A stretch of DNA of 64,000 nucleotides from Anaerostipes sp. (GCA_028704435.1 JAQWFL010000015.1:1-64000), one strand, 5' to 3'. Counted from the first letter of the stretch, positions 24,102-33,186 are shown. The notes: generated by a model not told the origin, from the letters alone. A program made the numbers and translations.

Positions 24102-24359
24102 ATGAAGAGTTTCGATTATGTTTTAAAAATGAAAGAAGGACTTCATGCAAAACCAGCAATGATGCTTTCAAAACTTGCTATGACACTAAAGGGATCTATT
24201 GTGGTAAGAAAAAGAAATATGAAAGCTAACGCAAAAAATATGTCTGCATTGTTAACTTTAAGAGCTTACCAAGGGGAAGAAGTTATATTTGAAGTGACAG
24301 GAGAAAATGAAGACGAGGATATCAAAAAAATAAAAGAATTTTGTGAACGTAATTTATAA
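24102..24359 (+). CDS. HPr-like phosphocarrier without the regulatory serine
   Basis: An 85-residue HPr-family protein. KEGLHAKPAMMLSKLAM has the phosphorylated His15 at the usual number, but the normally conserved Arg17 is Lys. Ser46, the HPr-kinase target in Firmicutes, is Asn (NAKNMSALL). It could therefore carry phosphate from enzyme I without entering HprK/CcpA control. It is the last gene of the operon, with AAAGGAG before ATG and a terminator after it, so it is probably a dedicated HPr for this PTS. Confidence 0.85.
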   Translation: MKSFDYVLKMKEGLHAKPAMMLSKLAMTLKGSIVVRKRNMKANAKNMSALLTLRAYQGEEVIFEVTGENEDEDIKKIKEFCERNL

Positions 24360-24373
24360 TTAAATAAATATAT

Positions 24374-24411
24374 AAAACGGAATTGTAACAAAGTGTGACA
24401 GTTCCGTTTTT
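24374..24411. terminator. terminator between convergent operons
   Basis: The stem AAAACGGAA / TTCCGTTTT has a short T run on each strand and lies between the HPr-like gene and the convergent DeoR gene. Confidence 0.75.
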
Positions 24412-24429
24412 AAATAATTAAAAGCTAAT

Positions 24430-25203
24430 CTAAGATTCATTTGCAATAATCAAATTTTTGGTGTTAAATTTAATGTTAGAAATTTCATCGGAAATTACGC
24501 TGTTATCAACGATGACAGTATCAATATCTTTAATGCTATTTCCTTGAAATGTTTTATGTACCCCGATTTTGGAACTGTCCAATAACAGTATCTTCTCACC
24601 TTGCATTTCACATAGAGTGCGAATTGTACTAACTTGAATTTCATTTGCACATTGAATTTCGCACGAATTAGACTTTTTAAGTCCAACTGCTGAAAAAAAC
24701 ATTTTTTCTGGAAAAATTCTTTTCATATTTTCAAGGGTTAAATTTCCGCCTAAAGAGTAGTTGTTTTGAGAGACCTCACCTTCAAGAGCGTATAAATGCG
24801 AAATATTTGAACGTGGCGTATAATTAATAATAGCTAAATTTGGTGTAAAAATAGTAATGTCAGTAGCTGTAATTTCTTTGTACAAAAGAAAACATGTAGA
24901 CCCTGTATCTAGGTAAATTGTATCGTGATTTTTAACTAATTTAGCAGCTTCACGAGCAATTGATATTTTTTTTTCTTCATTTATTTTTTCGCGAATATTA
25001 AATTTTGTTACACGCTCATCTGAAAGGGCTCGAGCACCACCATGAAAACGCTCTATCAATTCTTGCCTAGCCAACATATCTAAATCTCGTACAATCGTTG
25101 ATTTTGAAACATTAAATTGCATCATCAAATCATTTATAGAAATATATTCAAAAGAGTTAATATATTGATACAATTCAGCTAGTCTTTTTTCTTTTTTTTT
25201 CAT
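24430..25203 (-). CDS. DeoR-family transcription regulator
   Basis: A 257-residue repressor. The N-terminal HTH (ISINDLMMQFNVSKSTIVRDLDMLARQELIERFHGGARAL) is typical of DeoR/GlpR. The C-terminal sensor domain shows KNHDTIYLDTGSTCFLLYKE and FSAVGLKKSNSCE-like ligand motifs. AAGGAG precedes the ATG. It is downstream of the HAD gene on the minus strand and faces the galactitol-type PTS operon, which it most likely represses until a sugar phosphate accumulates. Confidence 0.87.
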   Translation of the reverse strand: MKKKEKRLAELYQYINSFEYISINDLMMQFNVSKSTIVRDLDMLARQELIERFHGGARALSDERVTKFNIREKINEEKKISIAREAAKLVKNHDTIYLDTGSTCFLLYKEITATDITIFTPNLAIINYTPRSNISHLYALEGEVSQNNYSLGGNLTLENMKRIFPEKMFFSAVGLKKSNSCEIQCANEIQVSTIRTLCEMQGEKILLLDSSKIGVHKTFQGNSIKDIDTVIVDNSVISDEISNIKFNTKNLIIANES

Positions 25204-25229
25204 AGTAAGTCTCCTTAATTAAAATAAGT

Positions 25230-26075
25230 TTAAAACAATAAATTTGGAATTAGTAAGCTTAAAGCATAAGCTATACCGTTGTTATTGTTATTTTTTGTTA
25301 CATAGTTGCATAGCGTTTTGATTTCTGAAGGACTGTTTCCCATAGCACAAGAATATCCGGATTTGAGAAGCATTTCCCAATCGTTAAAACCGTCACCGAA
25401 AGAAAGAACTGAGGACATGGGGATATCTAAATGATTTGCCACATATGTTAGAGCTTCTCCTTTATTCGCAGTTGCGTTATTAAGTTCAATATTAAAAGAA
25501 GATGATGATGAGATTTTTAATTCGGGGTAGTCGTTTAAAATTTTAATAAAATCATTCTTTTGGAAAGAATCAGAAAGTAAAATCTGAAACTTTTCAACAT
25601 TTTGTTTTCTTTCCATAATATAAGCACCTAAGTCTGGAACGATATTGGTATTATTCTTAAATTCAGAATACATAGCGGAACTATGCAATATCCTACTTAA
25701 TTTTCTATAGTCATTCAAATCAATATAATTTTTACCATTAATGTTAACATCAAAAGTTGCGTTGGCACCTAAAGGAAGAAAGGTGTTTAGCAAATGGTGA
25801 ATTAAAGAATATGACATTTCGTTTGAATATATAGTTCTATTAGTAGTAAGATTATATATTTTTGCACCATTAGAAGTAATTGCGTAGTTTAAATCTAAGT
25901 TATTTATTATAAAAGGTGGAATACTTGAAAGTTCTCGTCCGGTAGATGGAATAGTATAAATACCATTTTTGCTGCATTTCTTTAAAATGCTTTTTGTGAC
26001 ATCATCTATTTTTTTATAATCATTAAGTACAGTTCCATCTAAATCAAAGGCAATCAGCCCAAGTGTTTTTATCAT
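25230..26075 (-). CDS. HAD-superfamily phosphatase, Cof type
   Basis: A 281-residue cytoplasmic hydrolase. Motif I is FDLDGTVLNDYK, motif II IPSTGRELSS, motif III N-terminal lysine region around TANKGEALTYV, and motif IV LSFGDGFNDWEML, as in Cof/YbiV-type sugar phosphatases with a type IIB cap. It probably dephosphorylates sugar phosphates and may protect against accumulation when the neighbouring pathway stalls. It is transcribed together with the DeoR gene. Confidence 0.87.
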   Translation of the reverse strand: MIKTLGLIAFDLDGTVLNDYKKIDDVTKSILKKCSKNGIYTIPSTGRELSSIPPFIINNLDLNYAITSNGAKIYNLTTNRTIYSNEMSYSLIHHLLNTFLPLGANATFDVNINGKNYIDLNDYRKLSRILHSSAMYSEFKNNTNIVPDLGAYIMERKQNVEKFQILLSDSFQKNDFIKILNDYPELKISSSSSFNIELNNATANKGEALTYVANHLDIPMSSVLSFGDGFNDWEMLLKSGYSCAMGNSPSEIKTLCNYVTKNNNNNGIAYALSLLIPNLLF

Positions 26076-26102
26076 ATCTAAACTCCTATCATTGATAATT
26101 GA

Positions 26103-26340
26103 ATTATAGTAATCAAAAAGTCTAAATATAATCTCTCTAAAACATTATACTCATAAAATTTATCTAAGCTCATATCAATAATAACAAAATGACGTAAATG
26201 AGTCAAATATACACATATAACGATAAAAATGAACCAAAAGAGTCAAAAATAAAGTAAAAAGTGAGCGATAATAATCAAAAAAGCTTGACAAGTATCATTT
26301 CAAAGAGTAGAATTGAATTAAAGAAGTCAAAAAATAACTT
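26103..26340. promoter_or_regulatory. repeat-rich control region between the HAD/DeoR and galactitol-type PTS operons
   Basis: This 349-bp divergent gap is very AT-rich and holds no gene. It contains about six copies of a (A/G)TCAAA(A) motif (near 26110, 26201, 26241, 26272, 26325, plus ACCAAA at 26233). Three or more are preceded by ATGA or GAG. Repeated short direct motifs are typical of DeoR operators. Confidence 0.45.
26285..26313 (+). promoter_or_regulatory. promoter of the galactitol-type PTS operon
   Basis: TTGACA (26285-26290), 17-bp spacer, TAGAAT (26308-26313): close to consensus, so the operon is probably controlled by repression. Confidence 0.75.
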
Positions 26341-26424
26341 AAAAATGAACATTATAGCTCATAATAAAACAGGAACATAATTTTAAAAAACATAAATAAT
26401 TCAAAGAAAGGAGGATATGAATTT

Positions 26425-26730
26425 ATGGGTAGACCAATAAAGGTAATGGTAGCTTGTGGTAGTGGAATTGCAACATCAACAGTTGCAGCAAATGCAATTA
26501 AAGAAATATTTGATGAAGTCGGAATTGATGTAAACCTTATTAAAGGAACAGTTTCAGAAATAGCGACAAAAGCAGATGAAGTTGACATTGTATTTGCTAC
26601 AAATTGTTATCGTGAAAAGATTAGTTGTCCAATTGTTAATGTAACTGCCTTTCTTACTGGAATAAAGAGAGAAAAGAAAGTTGCTGAAATTAAAGAAATT
26701 ATTTTGGATTTAAATGAAACAATTAGTTAA
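26425..26730 (+). CDS. PTS galactitol-type EIIB component
   Basis: A 101-residue cytoplasmic phosphocarrier. KVMVACGSGIATSTVAA contains the phosphorylated Cys11 in the usual GatB loop, and DIVFATN is the second family block. AAAGGAGG lies ten bases before ATG. EIIC follows 31 bases later, while the EIIA subunit is encoded at 29913 near the end of the operon. Confidence 0.9.
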   Translation: MGRPIKVMVACGSGIATSTVAANAIKEIFDEVGIDVNLIKGTVSEIATKADEVDIVFATNCYREKISCPIVNVTAFLTGIKREKKVAEIKEIILDLNETIS

Positions 26731-26761
26731 TTATGTAAGACGATAACACAAGGAGGTATAT

Positions 26762-28054
26762 ATGGAAATATTAAGCGGAGTCGTAAAATTTATTTCGGAT
26801 GTGGGAGCATCAGCTATATTACCAATTATTATTGCATTGCTTGGATTATATTTTAGAATTGGTGTGAAAAAAGCAGTAAGAAATGGATTGATGGTTGGAA
26901 TAGGATTTTTAGGAATAAGTACAGCACTTGGAATACTAACGGGTGCAATGGGAAATATTTCGGGATATTATCAAAATCTTGGAGGTGGATTTACGGTTAT
27001 TGATGGCGGATGGCCTGCGTTAGGAGCGGCAGGTTGGTCTACACCATTTGCAATCCTGGTAATACCATTAGGATTTATTTTGAATTTTATTTTAGTGAGG
27101 TTAAAGTTTACAAAAACATTGAATGTTGATTTGTGGAATTATTGGCATTTTCTAATTACAGCATGTATGGTTTACTATCCAATGAAAATTGCTGGGTTCT
27201 CAACGCTGATAGCTGGAGCGGCTGGAACAATTGTTGCATTGGCCTGTTCCGTTGTTATGTTAAAAGTTGCAGATGCGACTGCTGCGAGTTGGCAAGAGTA
27301 TTTTGGACAGGAGGGAACGGCTGTAACAACTCAATTTGCCATGGTTACAGCTTATCCAATTGCTAAAATCACAAATTGGATTTTAGATCGTATTCCAGGA
27401 GTTAAGGATTCCAAATTAGATTTAAATACACTGAGTAAGAAGATGGGTGTGTTTGGAGATACGGCGGTCATGAGTTTTGTTATTGGAATTATTTTGTGTT
27501 TGATTACAAAACAATCTGCAGCAAATACACTTATTATCAGTATTTCAATTGCAGCTGCAATTGTATTATTGCCAAGAATGGTTTCTGTATTACTAGAAGG
27601 GTTAGGTCCAATCGGACAAGCAGCATCTGATTTTATGCAAAAGAAACTAGGGGACGATTATGATATTAATATTGGTATGGATGTGGCATTGGGATTAGGT
27701 GACTCTTGTGCTATTCAGACAGCAGTGATTATGATACCGATTACAATTGCTTTAGGATTTATTGTTCCAGGCGTGAACTTTTTCCCAATCGGACTCGTTG
27801 GAGGGATGGTATATACAACTACCGTTTCATCTTGGGCATCGAAAGGGAATGTCTTAAAAACGCTAGTTTCTGCAATTGCAATTACAATATATGAAATGGT
27901 TGCGATGAGTTTTATGGCAGGGCTCACAACATTAGTTGTAAAATCTGCAGGAACTATGGATTTGTCAAATGGAGCACAAGTAGTAGGAACTGTTTGCGAT
28001 ACAATTTACAACGTAATAATTGCAATTATAGTACAGATAGCAGGACTGATTTAG
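26762..28054 (+). CDS. PTS galactitol-type EIIC component
   Basis: A 430-residue membrane transporter with about ten to twelve helices. GASAILPIIIALLGLYFRIGVKKAVRNGL and LNVDLWNYWHFL are conserved in GatC-type EIIC proteins, and GLGDSCAIQTAVIMIPI-like segments follow. AAGGAGG precedes the ATG. The substrate within the galactitol family (hexitols, pentitols, deoxyhexitols) cannot be assigned by eye; the enzymes downstream suggest a polyol that becomes a ketose 1-phosphate. Confidence 0.9.
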   Translation: MEILSGVVKFISDVGASAILPIIIALLGLYFRIGVKKAVRNGLMVGIGFLGISTALGILTGAMGNISGYYQNLGGGFTVIDGGWPALGAAGWSTPFAILVIPLGFILNFILVRLKFTKTLNVDLWNYWHFLITACMVYYPMKIAGFSTLIAGAAGTIVALACSVVMLKVADATAASWQEYFGQEGTAVTTQFAMVTAYPIAKITNWILDRIPGVKDSKLDLNTLSKKMGVFGDTAVMSFVIGIILCLITKQSAANTLIISISIAAAIVLLPRMVSVLLEGLGPIGQAASDFMQKKLGDDYDINIGMDVALGLGDSCAIQTAVIMIPITIALGFIVPGVNFFPIGLVGGMVYTTTVSSWASKGNVLKTLVSAIAITIYEMVAMSFMAGLTTLVVKSAGTMDLSNGAQVVGTVCDTIYNVIIAIIVQIAGLI

Positions 28055-28111
28055 ATATTAATGAAACATTGATATAAATAACAAATTAATTTATTTTTAG
28101 GAGGTAGAATT

Positions 28112-29161
28112 ATGAGTAAAATTCCAGAAAACATGAAAGCAGCATTATGGTATGCACCATTAGATGTAAGATTTGTAGATGTACCAGTACCAGAAATTGA
28201 TGACAAAGGTGTTCTAATTAAAACAAAAGTGACATTAACATGTGGAACTGATGTTAAGACATATAAGAGAGGTTATCCAGGTGAAAAACCAGGAGCAACT
28301 TTTGGTCATGAAGTTTCGGGTGAAATAGTTAAGGTGGGTAAAGATGTAGAAGGATTTAAGGTTGGAGATAGAGTAGTTACACATAATACTGCTCCATGTG
28401 GCACATGTTATTACTGTAAGATTGGAAGAAATGATGGGGAGTGTGAATCACTTGTACGTATTAAGGGTGGACATTCTCAATATGTAGCTGTTCCAGATCA
28501 AATTGTTAGAACAAATTTATTCCATATTCCTGATGAAGTACCTTACAAAGCAGCTACATTGGTTGAGCCATTCTCATGTGCAGTATATGGAGCGGATATG
28601 ACACCAGTACATTTTGGAGATTATGTTGTAATATTAGGTGCCGGACCAATTGGTTTAATGATTGCGATGTTAATGAAGAAAAAAGGAGCTAGGGTTATTC
28701 ATGCGGACTTTAGTGAAGATAGATTAAAAATTAGTAAATCATTAGGAACAGATATTACATTTAATCTAACAGATGTTGAAGATCCAGTAAAAGAAATCAG
28801 AGCATTAACGCCAGATGGAAGAGGTGCAGATTCTGCAATTGATGCATCAGGACAACCATCTGCTTGGGAAAATGCAATTAATATTGTTAGAAAAGCAGGA
28901 TTTGTAAATCTATTTGGTGGATGTAAAGCAGGAACAACCATTACCGTTGATACACATAGAATTCATTATGATGGAGTAACTTTGACAGGATTCTATCATA
29001 CGACACCAAGACATGTTCAAATGGCAGTTGATATGATTATTAACAAAGATATTCCAGTAGACACCTTTGTAACCGGAGAATATCCATGGGAAAAGCTAAT
29101 TGATGCAGTAGAGGCACATGGACGACAAGAAGGTATCAAAAATGCAATTTTATGGGATTAA
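28112..29161 (+). CDS. zinc-dependent polyol-phosphate dehydrogenase
   Basis: A 349-residue medium-chain dehydrogenase. Seen: TLTCGTDVKTYKRG and FGHEVSGE (catalytic zinc), CGTCYYCKIGRNDGEC (structural zinc, with one spacing longer than usual), and VILGAGPIGLMIAML (NAD binding). GAGGTAG precedes ATG. Lying between a PTS and an aldolase of the fuculose-phosphate type, it most likely oxidises the imported polyol phosphate to a ketose 1-phosphate. That step is inferred from the operon. Confidence 0.87.
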   Translation: MSKIPENMKAALWYAPLDVRFVDVPVPEIDDKGVLIKTKVTLTCGTDVKTYKRGYPGEKPGATFGHEVSGEIVKVGKDVEGFKVGDRVVTHNTAPCGTCYYCKIGRNDGECESLVRIKGGHSQYVAVPDQIVRTNLFHIPDEVPYKAATLVEPFSCAVYGADMTPVHFGDYVVILGAGPIGLMIAMLMKKKGARVIHADFSEDRLKISKSLGTDITFNLTDVEDPVKEIRALTPDGRGADSAIDASGQPSAWENAINIVRKAGFVNLFGGCKAGTTITVDTHRIHYDGVTLTGFYHTTPRHVQMAVDMIINKDIPVDTFVTGEYPWEKLIDAVEAHGRQEGIKNAILWD

Positions 29162-29182
29162 TTACGAAAGGAGTATTTCTAG

Positions 29183-29845
29183 ATGTCTGATAAATTAAAA
29201 TTTGCAAAGGAAGAAGTAGTTCGAGCATGTAAAATCATTTCTGGAAATGGATTTGTCCTTGGAACAGCAGGAAATGTATCTGCAATTGTTGAGGGAGAAA
29301 ACTTGTTTGTAATAACACCATCAAGTTATCCTTATTCTCAAATGGAAGTTAAAGATTTAGTTGTTGCAGATTTAGATGGAAATATTGTTGAGGGAGAAAA
29401 AAAACCATCTATAGAATTTACAATGCATAGAAATATCTATCTTGAAAGAAATGATGTAAAGGCAATTGTGCATTCACATTCTCCATATGCAACTGCAGCA
29501 GCAAGCATTGAGGGTATCAATATAATTCCGGGTGTGGATATTGAAGCTGCCTTTGGTCTAGGAGGAGATATGAATATTGCAGGATTTGCCCCTCCAGGTA
29601 GTCCGGAACTTGCTGAATTTGCGAGAAAATCAATTGAAGATAAGGGAGGAGTCTTATTGGCTAACCATGGTGCAATCGGAGTAGGAAAAAACATGGACGA
29701 TGCATTGCTAGCTAGTGACAACATTGAGCGGAATTGTAAAATGTATTTAAGCATATTGCCAGTAGGAAGTGTTAAAACAATGCCAGAAGATTTCATGCTA
29801 TTTTCATCTAATATTTTCAAGGAAGTAAGTGGAATGACAAAATAA
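29183..29845 (+). CDS. class II aldolase of the L-fuculose-1-phosphate type
   Basis: A 220-residue zinc aldolase/epimerase-fold enzyme. Seen: GTAGNVSAIVEGENLFVITPS, KKPSIEFTMHRNIY with the catalytic glutamate, the zinc pair in IVHSHSPYATA and the third ligand in LLANHGAIGVG. These match FucA/RhaD-type aldolases, which split ketose 1-phosphates into DHAP and a short aldehyde. It sits after the dehydrogenase and before EIIA and an aldehyde reductase, consistent with a complete cleavage route. Confidence 0.9.
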   Translation: MSDKLKFAKEEVVRACKIISGNGFVLGTAGNVSAIVEGENLFVITPSSYPYSQMEVKDLVVADLDGNIVEGEKKPSIEFTMHRNIYLERNDVKAIVHSHSPYATAAASIEGINIIPGVDIEAAFGLGGDMNIAGFAPPGSPELAEFARKSIEDKGGVLLANHGAIGVGKNMDDALLASDNIERNCKMYLSILPVGSVKTMPEDFMLFSSNIFKEVSGMTK

Positions 29846-29893
29846 AGAAAAAGATGGGGTTGAAATTTCGGTTTCAAGCCCTTCTTTGTTCTT
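29846..29893 (+). terminator. hairpin between the aldolase and EIIA genes
   Basis: GGGGTTGAAA pairs with TTTCAAGCCC around a short loop, extended by AAGAA / TTCTT arms. The T tract is interrupted. It may reduce expression of EIIA and the Fe dehydrogenase relative to the first genes. Confidence 0.6.
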
Positions 29894-29912
29894 AATCTAA
29901 ATGAGGTGAATT

Positions 29913-30356
29913 ATGATAAAAAAAATTTTTGTTATAGAAGGATGTCCAGAGAATAAAGAGGAAGCTTTAAAATTGACCTTTGAAAAATTATACAATGAAA
30001 AATGTGTGAAGGATAGTTTTTACGAAGGGTGTATTACACGAGAAAAAAGTTTTCCTACAGGATTAGATACAAAAATTCCTGTTGCAATTCCACATACAGA
30101 TTCAAAGCATGTAATCGTACCAGCAGTATGTGTCTTAAAATTAGATAGACCTATTAGCTTTTGTATGATGGAAGATGACACAAAAAAAGTTGATGTCAAT
30201 TTCATTTTTAATATGGCACTGAAATCAAATGATGACCAACTTGACATGCTAAATAAAATTATAGCAACAGTTCAAAATGTAGAGATATTGTCAAATGCAA
30301 AGAATCAATCGGATAAAGAATTTAAAGATAAATTAGTTTCCGAATGGATAGAATAA
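29913..30356 (+). CDS. PTS EIIA component, galactitol/fructose-like
   Basis: A 147-residue cytoplasmic phosphocarrier. GLDTKIPVAIPHTDSKHV contains the phosphorylated His61. The remainder fits the EIIA type-2 fold. It completes the galactitol-type system whose EIIB and EIIC are 3 kb upstream, an order different from the common gatABC. GAGGTG lies six bases before ATG. Confidence 0.87.
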   Translation: MIKKIFVIEGCPENKEEALKLTFEKLYNEKCVKDSFYEGCITREKSFPTGLDTKIPVAIPHTDSKHVIVPAVCVLKLDRPISFCMMEDDTKKVDVNFIFNMALKSNDDQLDMLNKIIATVQNVEILSNAKNQSDKEFKDKLVSEWIE

Positions 30357-30367
30357 AGGAGAAATGA

Positions 30368-31522
30368 ATGGATAATTTTAGTTTTTATAGCCCAACAAAG
30401 TTTTATTTTGGGAAAAATGCAGAGAAAAATCTGGGAGAAATGTTAAATAAGTTATCTTCAAAAAAAATAATGATTTTACATATGAATGGGCCAGAGCTTA
30501 ATTCTGGAATATTAGATAGAGTAAAAGAAATATTAAACAGAGAAAAAATTGAGTATGTAGAAATGAATGAAGTAAAAGCAAATCCGCGAGTTGAATATTC
30601 CTTGAAATGCATCGAAGTTGCAAAAAAAGAAAAAGTAGATTCTGTACTTGCAATTGGAGGAGGAAGTTGTATTGATACTGCAAAGGCAACAGCAGCAGGG
30701 GCATTATGTAAAGACGATTTTTGGATGCATTTTGAAAAGAACATTCCATTTGAAAAAGCATTGCCAATTGGATGTATTGTTACGATTGCAGCATCTGGAA
30801 GTGAGGGTTCGGAAGCTTGTTTGTTAAAAGATGAAAAAAATAATATAAAAGTTGGTCTTCATAGCGAGGTTTTTCGTCCAACTTATGCAATAGAAAATCC
30901 TGAGTTGACATATAGTTTGCCTAAATATCAAACGGCTTGTGGAGTGACTGATATTATGATGCATGTAATAGAACGTTATTTTACCAATACAGTTGGTACA
31001 GAGTTGACAGATCAGCTTGCGGAGGGCGTTTTGAGAACTATGGTAAAATATGGACCAATAGCTATAGAAAATCCAAAGGATTATGAAGCTAGAGCACAGA
31101 TAATGTGGGCTGGTGTAATTGCACATAATGATACCTGTGGAGTGGGAAGAGAAATTGATTTGGCAAGTCACCTCATTCAAGATGTCATAGGTGGCTTGTA
31201 TGATTCGGCACATGGAGCAGGATTAGCAACGATTTGTCCTGCTTGGATGAAATACGTGTATAAGCATGATATACCTAGATTTGTAAGATGTGCTACAGAA
31301 GTATGGAATATAAAAAATGATCCATTTCATCAAGAAGAAGTTGCACTAGAAGGAATTAAAAAAACAAAAAATTTCTTTAAGCTACTTGGAATGCCTACTA
31401 CATTAGAAGAATTAGGCGTTGATGAAAGAGACATGGATTTTTTATGTGGTGGAAGAGTTGTAGGACATTTTGTAGAATTACATGAAAATGATATTAGGGA
31501 AATCTATAAGTTAGCAAAATAA
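30368..31522 (+). CDS. iron-containing alcohol dehydrogenase (BDH/YqhD type)
   Basis: A 384-residue enzyme. Seen: FYFGKNAEKNLG, the NAD(P) site ALAIGGGSCIDTAKA-like LAIGGGSCIDTAKATAAG, the metal ligands in GVTDIMMHVIERYF and YDSAHGAGLATICPAWM. Members of this branch reduce aldehydes with NADPH. Next to a fuculose-phosphate-type aldolase it would reduce the released aldehyde (lactaldehyde or glycolaldehyde) to a diol, analogous to FucO. This role is inferred from the operon. Confidence 0.88.
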   Translation: MDNFSFYSPTKFYFGKNAEKNLGEMLNKLSSKKIMILHMNGPELNSGILDRVKEILNREKIEYVEMNEVKANPRVEYSLKCIEVAKKEKVDSVLAIGGGSCIDTAKATAAGALCKDDFWMHFEKNIPFEKALPIGCIVTIAASGSEGSEACLLKDEKNNIKVGLHSEVFRPTYAIENPELTYSLPKYQTACGVTDIMMHVIERYFTNTVGTELTDQLAEGVLRTMVKYGPIAIENPKDYEARAQIMWAGVIAHNDTCGVGREIDLASHLIQDVIGGLYDSAHGAGLATICPAWMKYVYKHDIPRFVRCATEVWNIKNDPFHQEEVALEGIKKTKNFFKLLGMPTTLEELGVDERDMDFLCGGRVVGHFVELHENDIREIYKLAK

Positions 31523-31554
31523 TATTGTTAGTATATTCATAAAAAGCAAAAATT

Positions 31555-31596
31555 AAAAGCGAGGTCATTACAAAAAATGTAAGGGCCTCGCTTTTT
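31555..31596. terminator. bidirectional terminator
   Basis: A stem of AAAAGCGAGGTC and GGGCCTCGCTTTTT with an AT-rich loop lies between convergent genes and has A and T tracts on the two sides. Confidence 0.85.
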
Positions 31597-31606
31597 CAGA
31601 GTTATA

Positions 31607-33007
31607 TTAATATACAAATACAGGTGTTCCAGCTTTAATCATACTGTATAATTCAGCAGCGTTACCAGATGGCATATTGACGCATCCGTGAGATCCGTTA
31701 CCTCGGTAACTACTTCCACCAAAGCTTCCTCTCCAGCTTGCATCGTGGAAACCAACATTAGTAGTAAATGGCATCCAGTAGCTGACAGGAGATGCATAGC
31801 CCTGACCAGTTAGTGTCTGATTACGGGTCTTGTACATAATTTGATATGCACCAGTTGGTGTTGAATGTCCCTTTGTTGGATCACCTGTTACAACAGAAGA
31901 TGACATTGCAACTTTACCGTTTTTAATATAGACCATAGATTGAGAGCTTATGTTCACTAATGCATAGGTGTCATCCCAGTCAATGTTTCCTTCTTTACGG
32001 CATAGTGCCTTAAACATATAAGTAGGTTCTCTCTTTAAATCTTTTCCGGCTTTGATATCTTTTATTAACTTCTTGGTTTCCTTTGTCTGGCTGATTTTCC
32101 ATCCATAAGAACCAAAGAGAATTTTGTGTTTTTTCCCAGAGGCATCTGCAACTCGGCGAACAGTAGAGTATGTATCATACTTCTTTGCAAGAGATTCAAT
32201 ATACTTTAAGACTCTGTTGTAGCTTAAAGACGCCTTGCTATCTTTATCAAAGGTAATCCAGTTTTTAATTAAAGACTTGTTCACAACTTCTGTTGTATAA
32301 TCAAAATCATATGTAATTGTTACATCTGCAATTTGATTAGCCTCTTTGATTCCCTCTTTTAAACGGGTATCATTGCTAAATAGTGTAGGATTCTTATAGC
32401 AGTCTGTATCTTTTAAACTTAAAGAATCAGTGACAGAATTTAGGCAGTTTTGAATCTGTGTGGTTGTTTTTTCTTTATCAAGTGTTGTTCCGTAGACTTC
32501 TTTTTGAATAATATATTTGTCTTTGTCGTCCAAAGAAATCTTTGCATTTTGTGGTGCGATAATATTCTTCTTATCAAAGAAAGAAAGTTTCTTAATCGCT
32601 TTTGTAAGTTTTTCCTCGTTATAAGAAGTGTCAGCTGTCAATTTCTTGTTTTCGCTAGATGCACCTAAAAACCATAAAAAGCGATTCTGATTTGACATGG
32701 CATCTGTTAATTTTTCACTTCCGTTAATCTTAAGTTCAATATCTTTTCCAAGGATCGTATCCTTTTGACCTTTTCTTCCAGTTAATTTTAGTTTGTAGTT
32801 CTCTGTGTTTTCTGTAAGAATAGATTCTACTTGAGTAATGGTTTTGCCACCAATCTTATCATTCCCAATTTTGGTACCGAATAGATAATGGTTTCCAAAG
32901 TAAATAACTCCAATAATGTAAATGACTGCAACGACAGCCACTGCAATGATTCCAATCTTCTTCTTATCAAGAGAGGAACCTGTTCGATTTGTTTCTGTTG
33001 TCTCCAT
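31607..33007 (-). CDS. L,D-transpeptidase (YkuD) with N-terminal anchor and peptidoglycan-binding region
   Basis: A 466-residue cell-wall enzyme. A membrane anchor spans about residues 15-36 (IGIIAVAVVAVIYIIGVIYF). Two extracellular repeats of the PG_binding_4 type follow (about 60-300), then a catalytic YkuD domain (about 340-466) with GSHGCVNMPSGNAAEL holding the nucleophilic cysteine, plus the preceding histidine in VGFHDASW. It would form 3-3 crosslinks in peptidoglycan outside the membrane. A good promoter lies upstream; it appears monocistronic. Confidence 0.92.
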   Translation of the reverse strand: METTETNRTGSSLDKKKIGIIAVAVVAVIYIIGVIYFGNHYLFGTKIGNDKIGGKTITQVESILTENTENYKLKLTGRKGQKDTILGKDIELKINGSEKLTDAMSNQNRFLWFLGASSENKKLTADTSYNEEKLTKAIKKLSFFDKKNIIAPQNAKISLDDKDKYIIQKEVYGTTLDKEKTTTQIQNCLNSVTDSLSLKDTDCYKNPTLFSNDTRLKEGIKEANQIADVTITYDFDYTTEVVNKSLIKNWITFDKDSKASLSYNRVLKYIESLAKKYDTYSTVRRVADASGKKHKILFGSYGWKISQTKETKKLIKDIKAGKDLKREPTYMFKALCRKEGNIDWDDTYALVNISSQSMVYIKNGKVAMSSSVVTGDPTKGHSTPTGAYQIMYKTRNQTLTGQGYASPVSYWMPFTTNVGFHDASWRGSFGGSSYRGNGSHGCVNMPSGNAAELYSMIKAGTPVFVY

Positions 33008-33073
33008 AATAAATTAAAACTCCTTCTATAAAATATGCTGCTTTTTACATTGTCTTAAAATGCTCTATACCCT

Positions 33074-33102
33074 ATCGTATAATTTTATGCTGAATGTGTC
33101 AA
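33074..33102 (-). promoter_or_regulatory. promoter of the L,D-transpeptidase gene
   Basis: On the minus strand TTGACA (33102-33097), 17-bp spacer, TACGAT (33079-33074). Confidence 0.65.
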
Positions 33103-33186
33103 TGTAAATTTCCTTAAGTTTAAAACAATAGATTCTTTCAAAACTCTTTCAATTATATGTCAATTGCGTGTCGTTTATATGACAAG

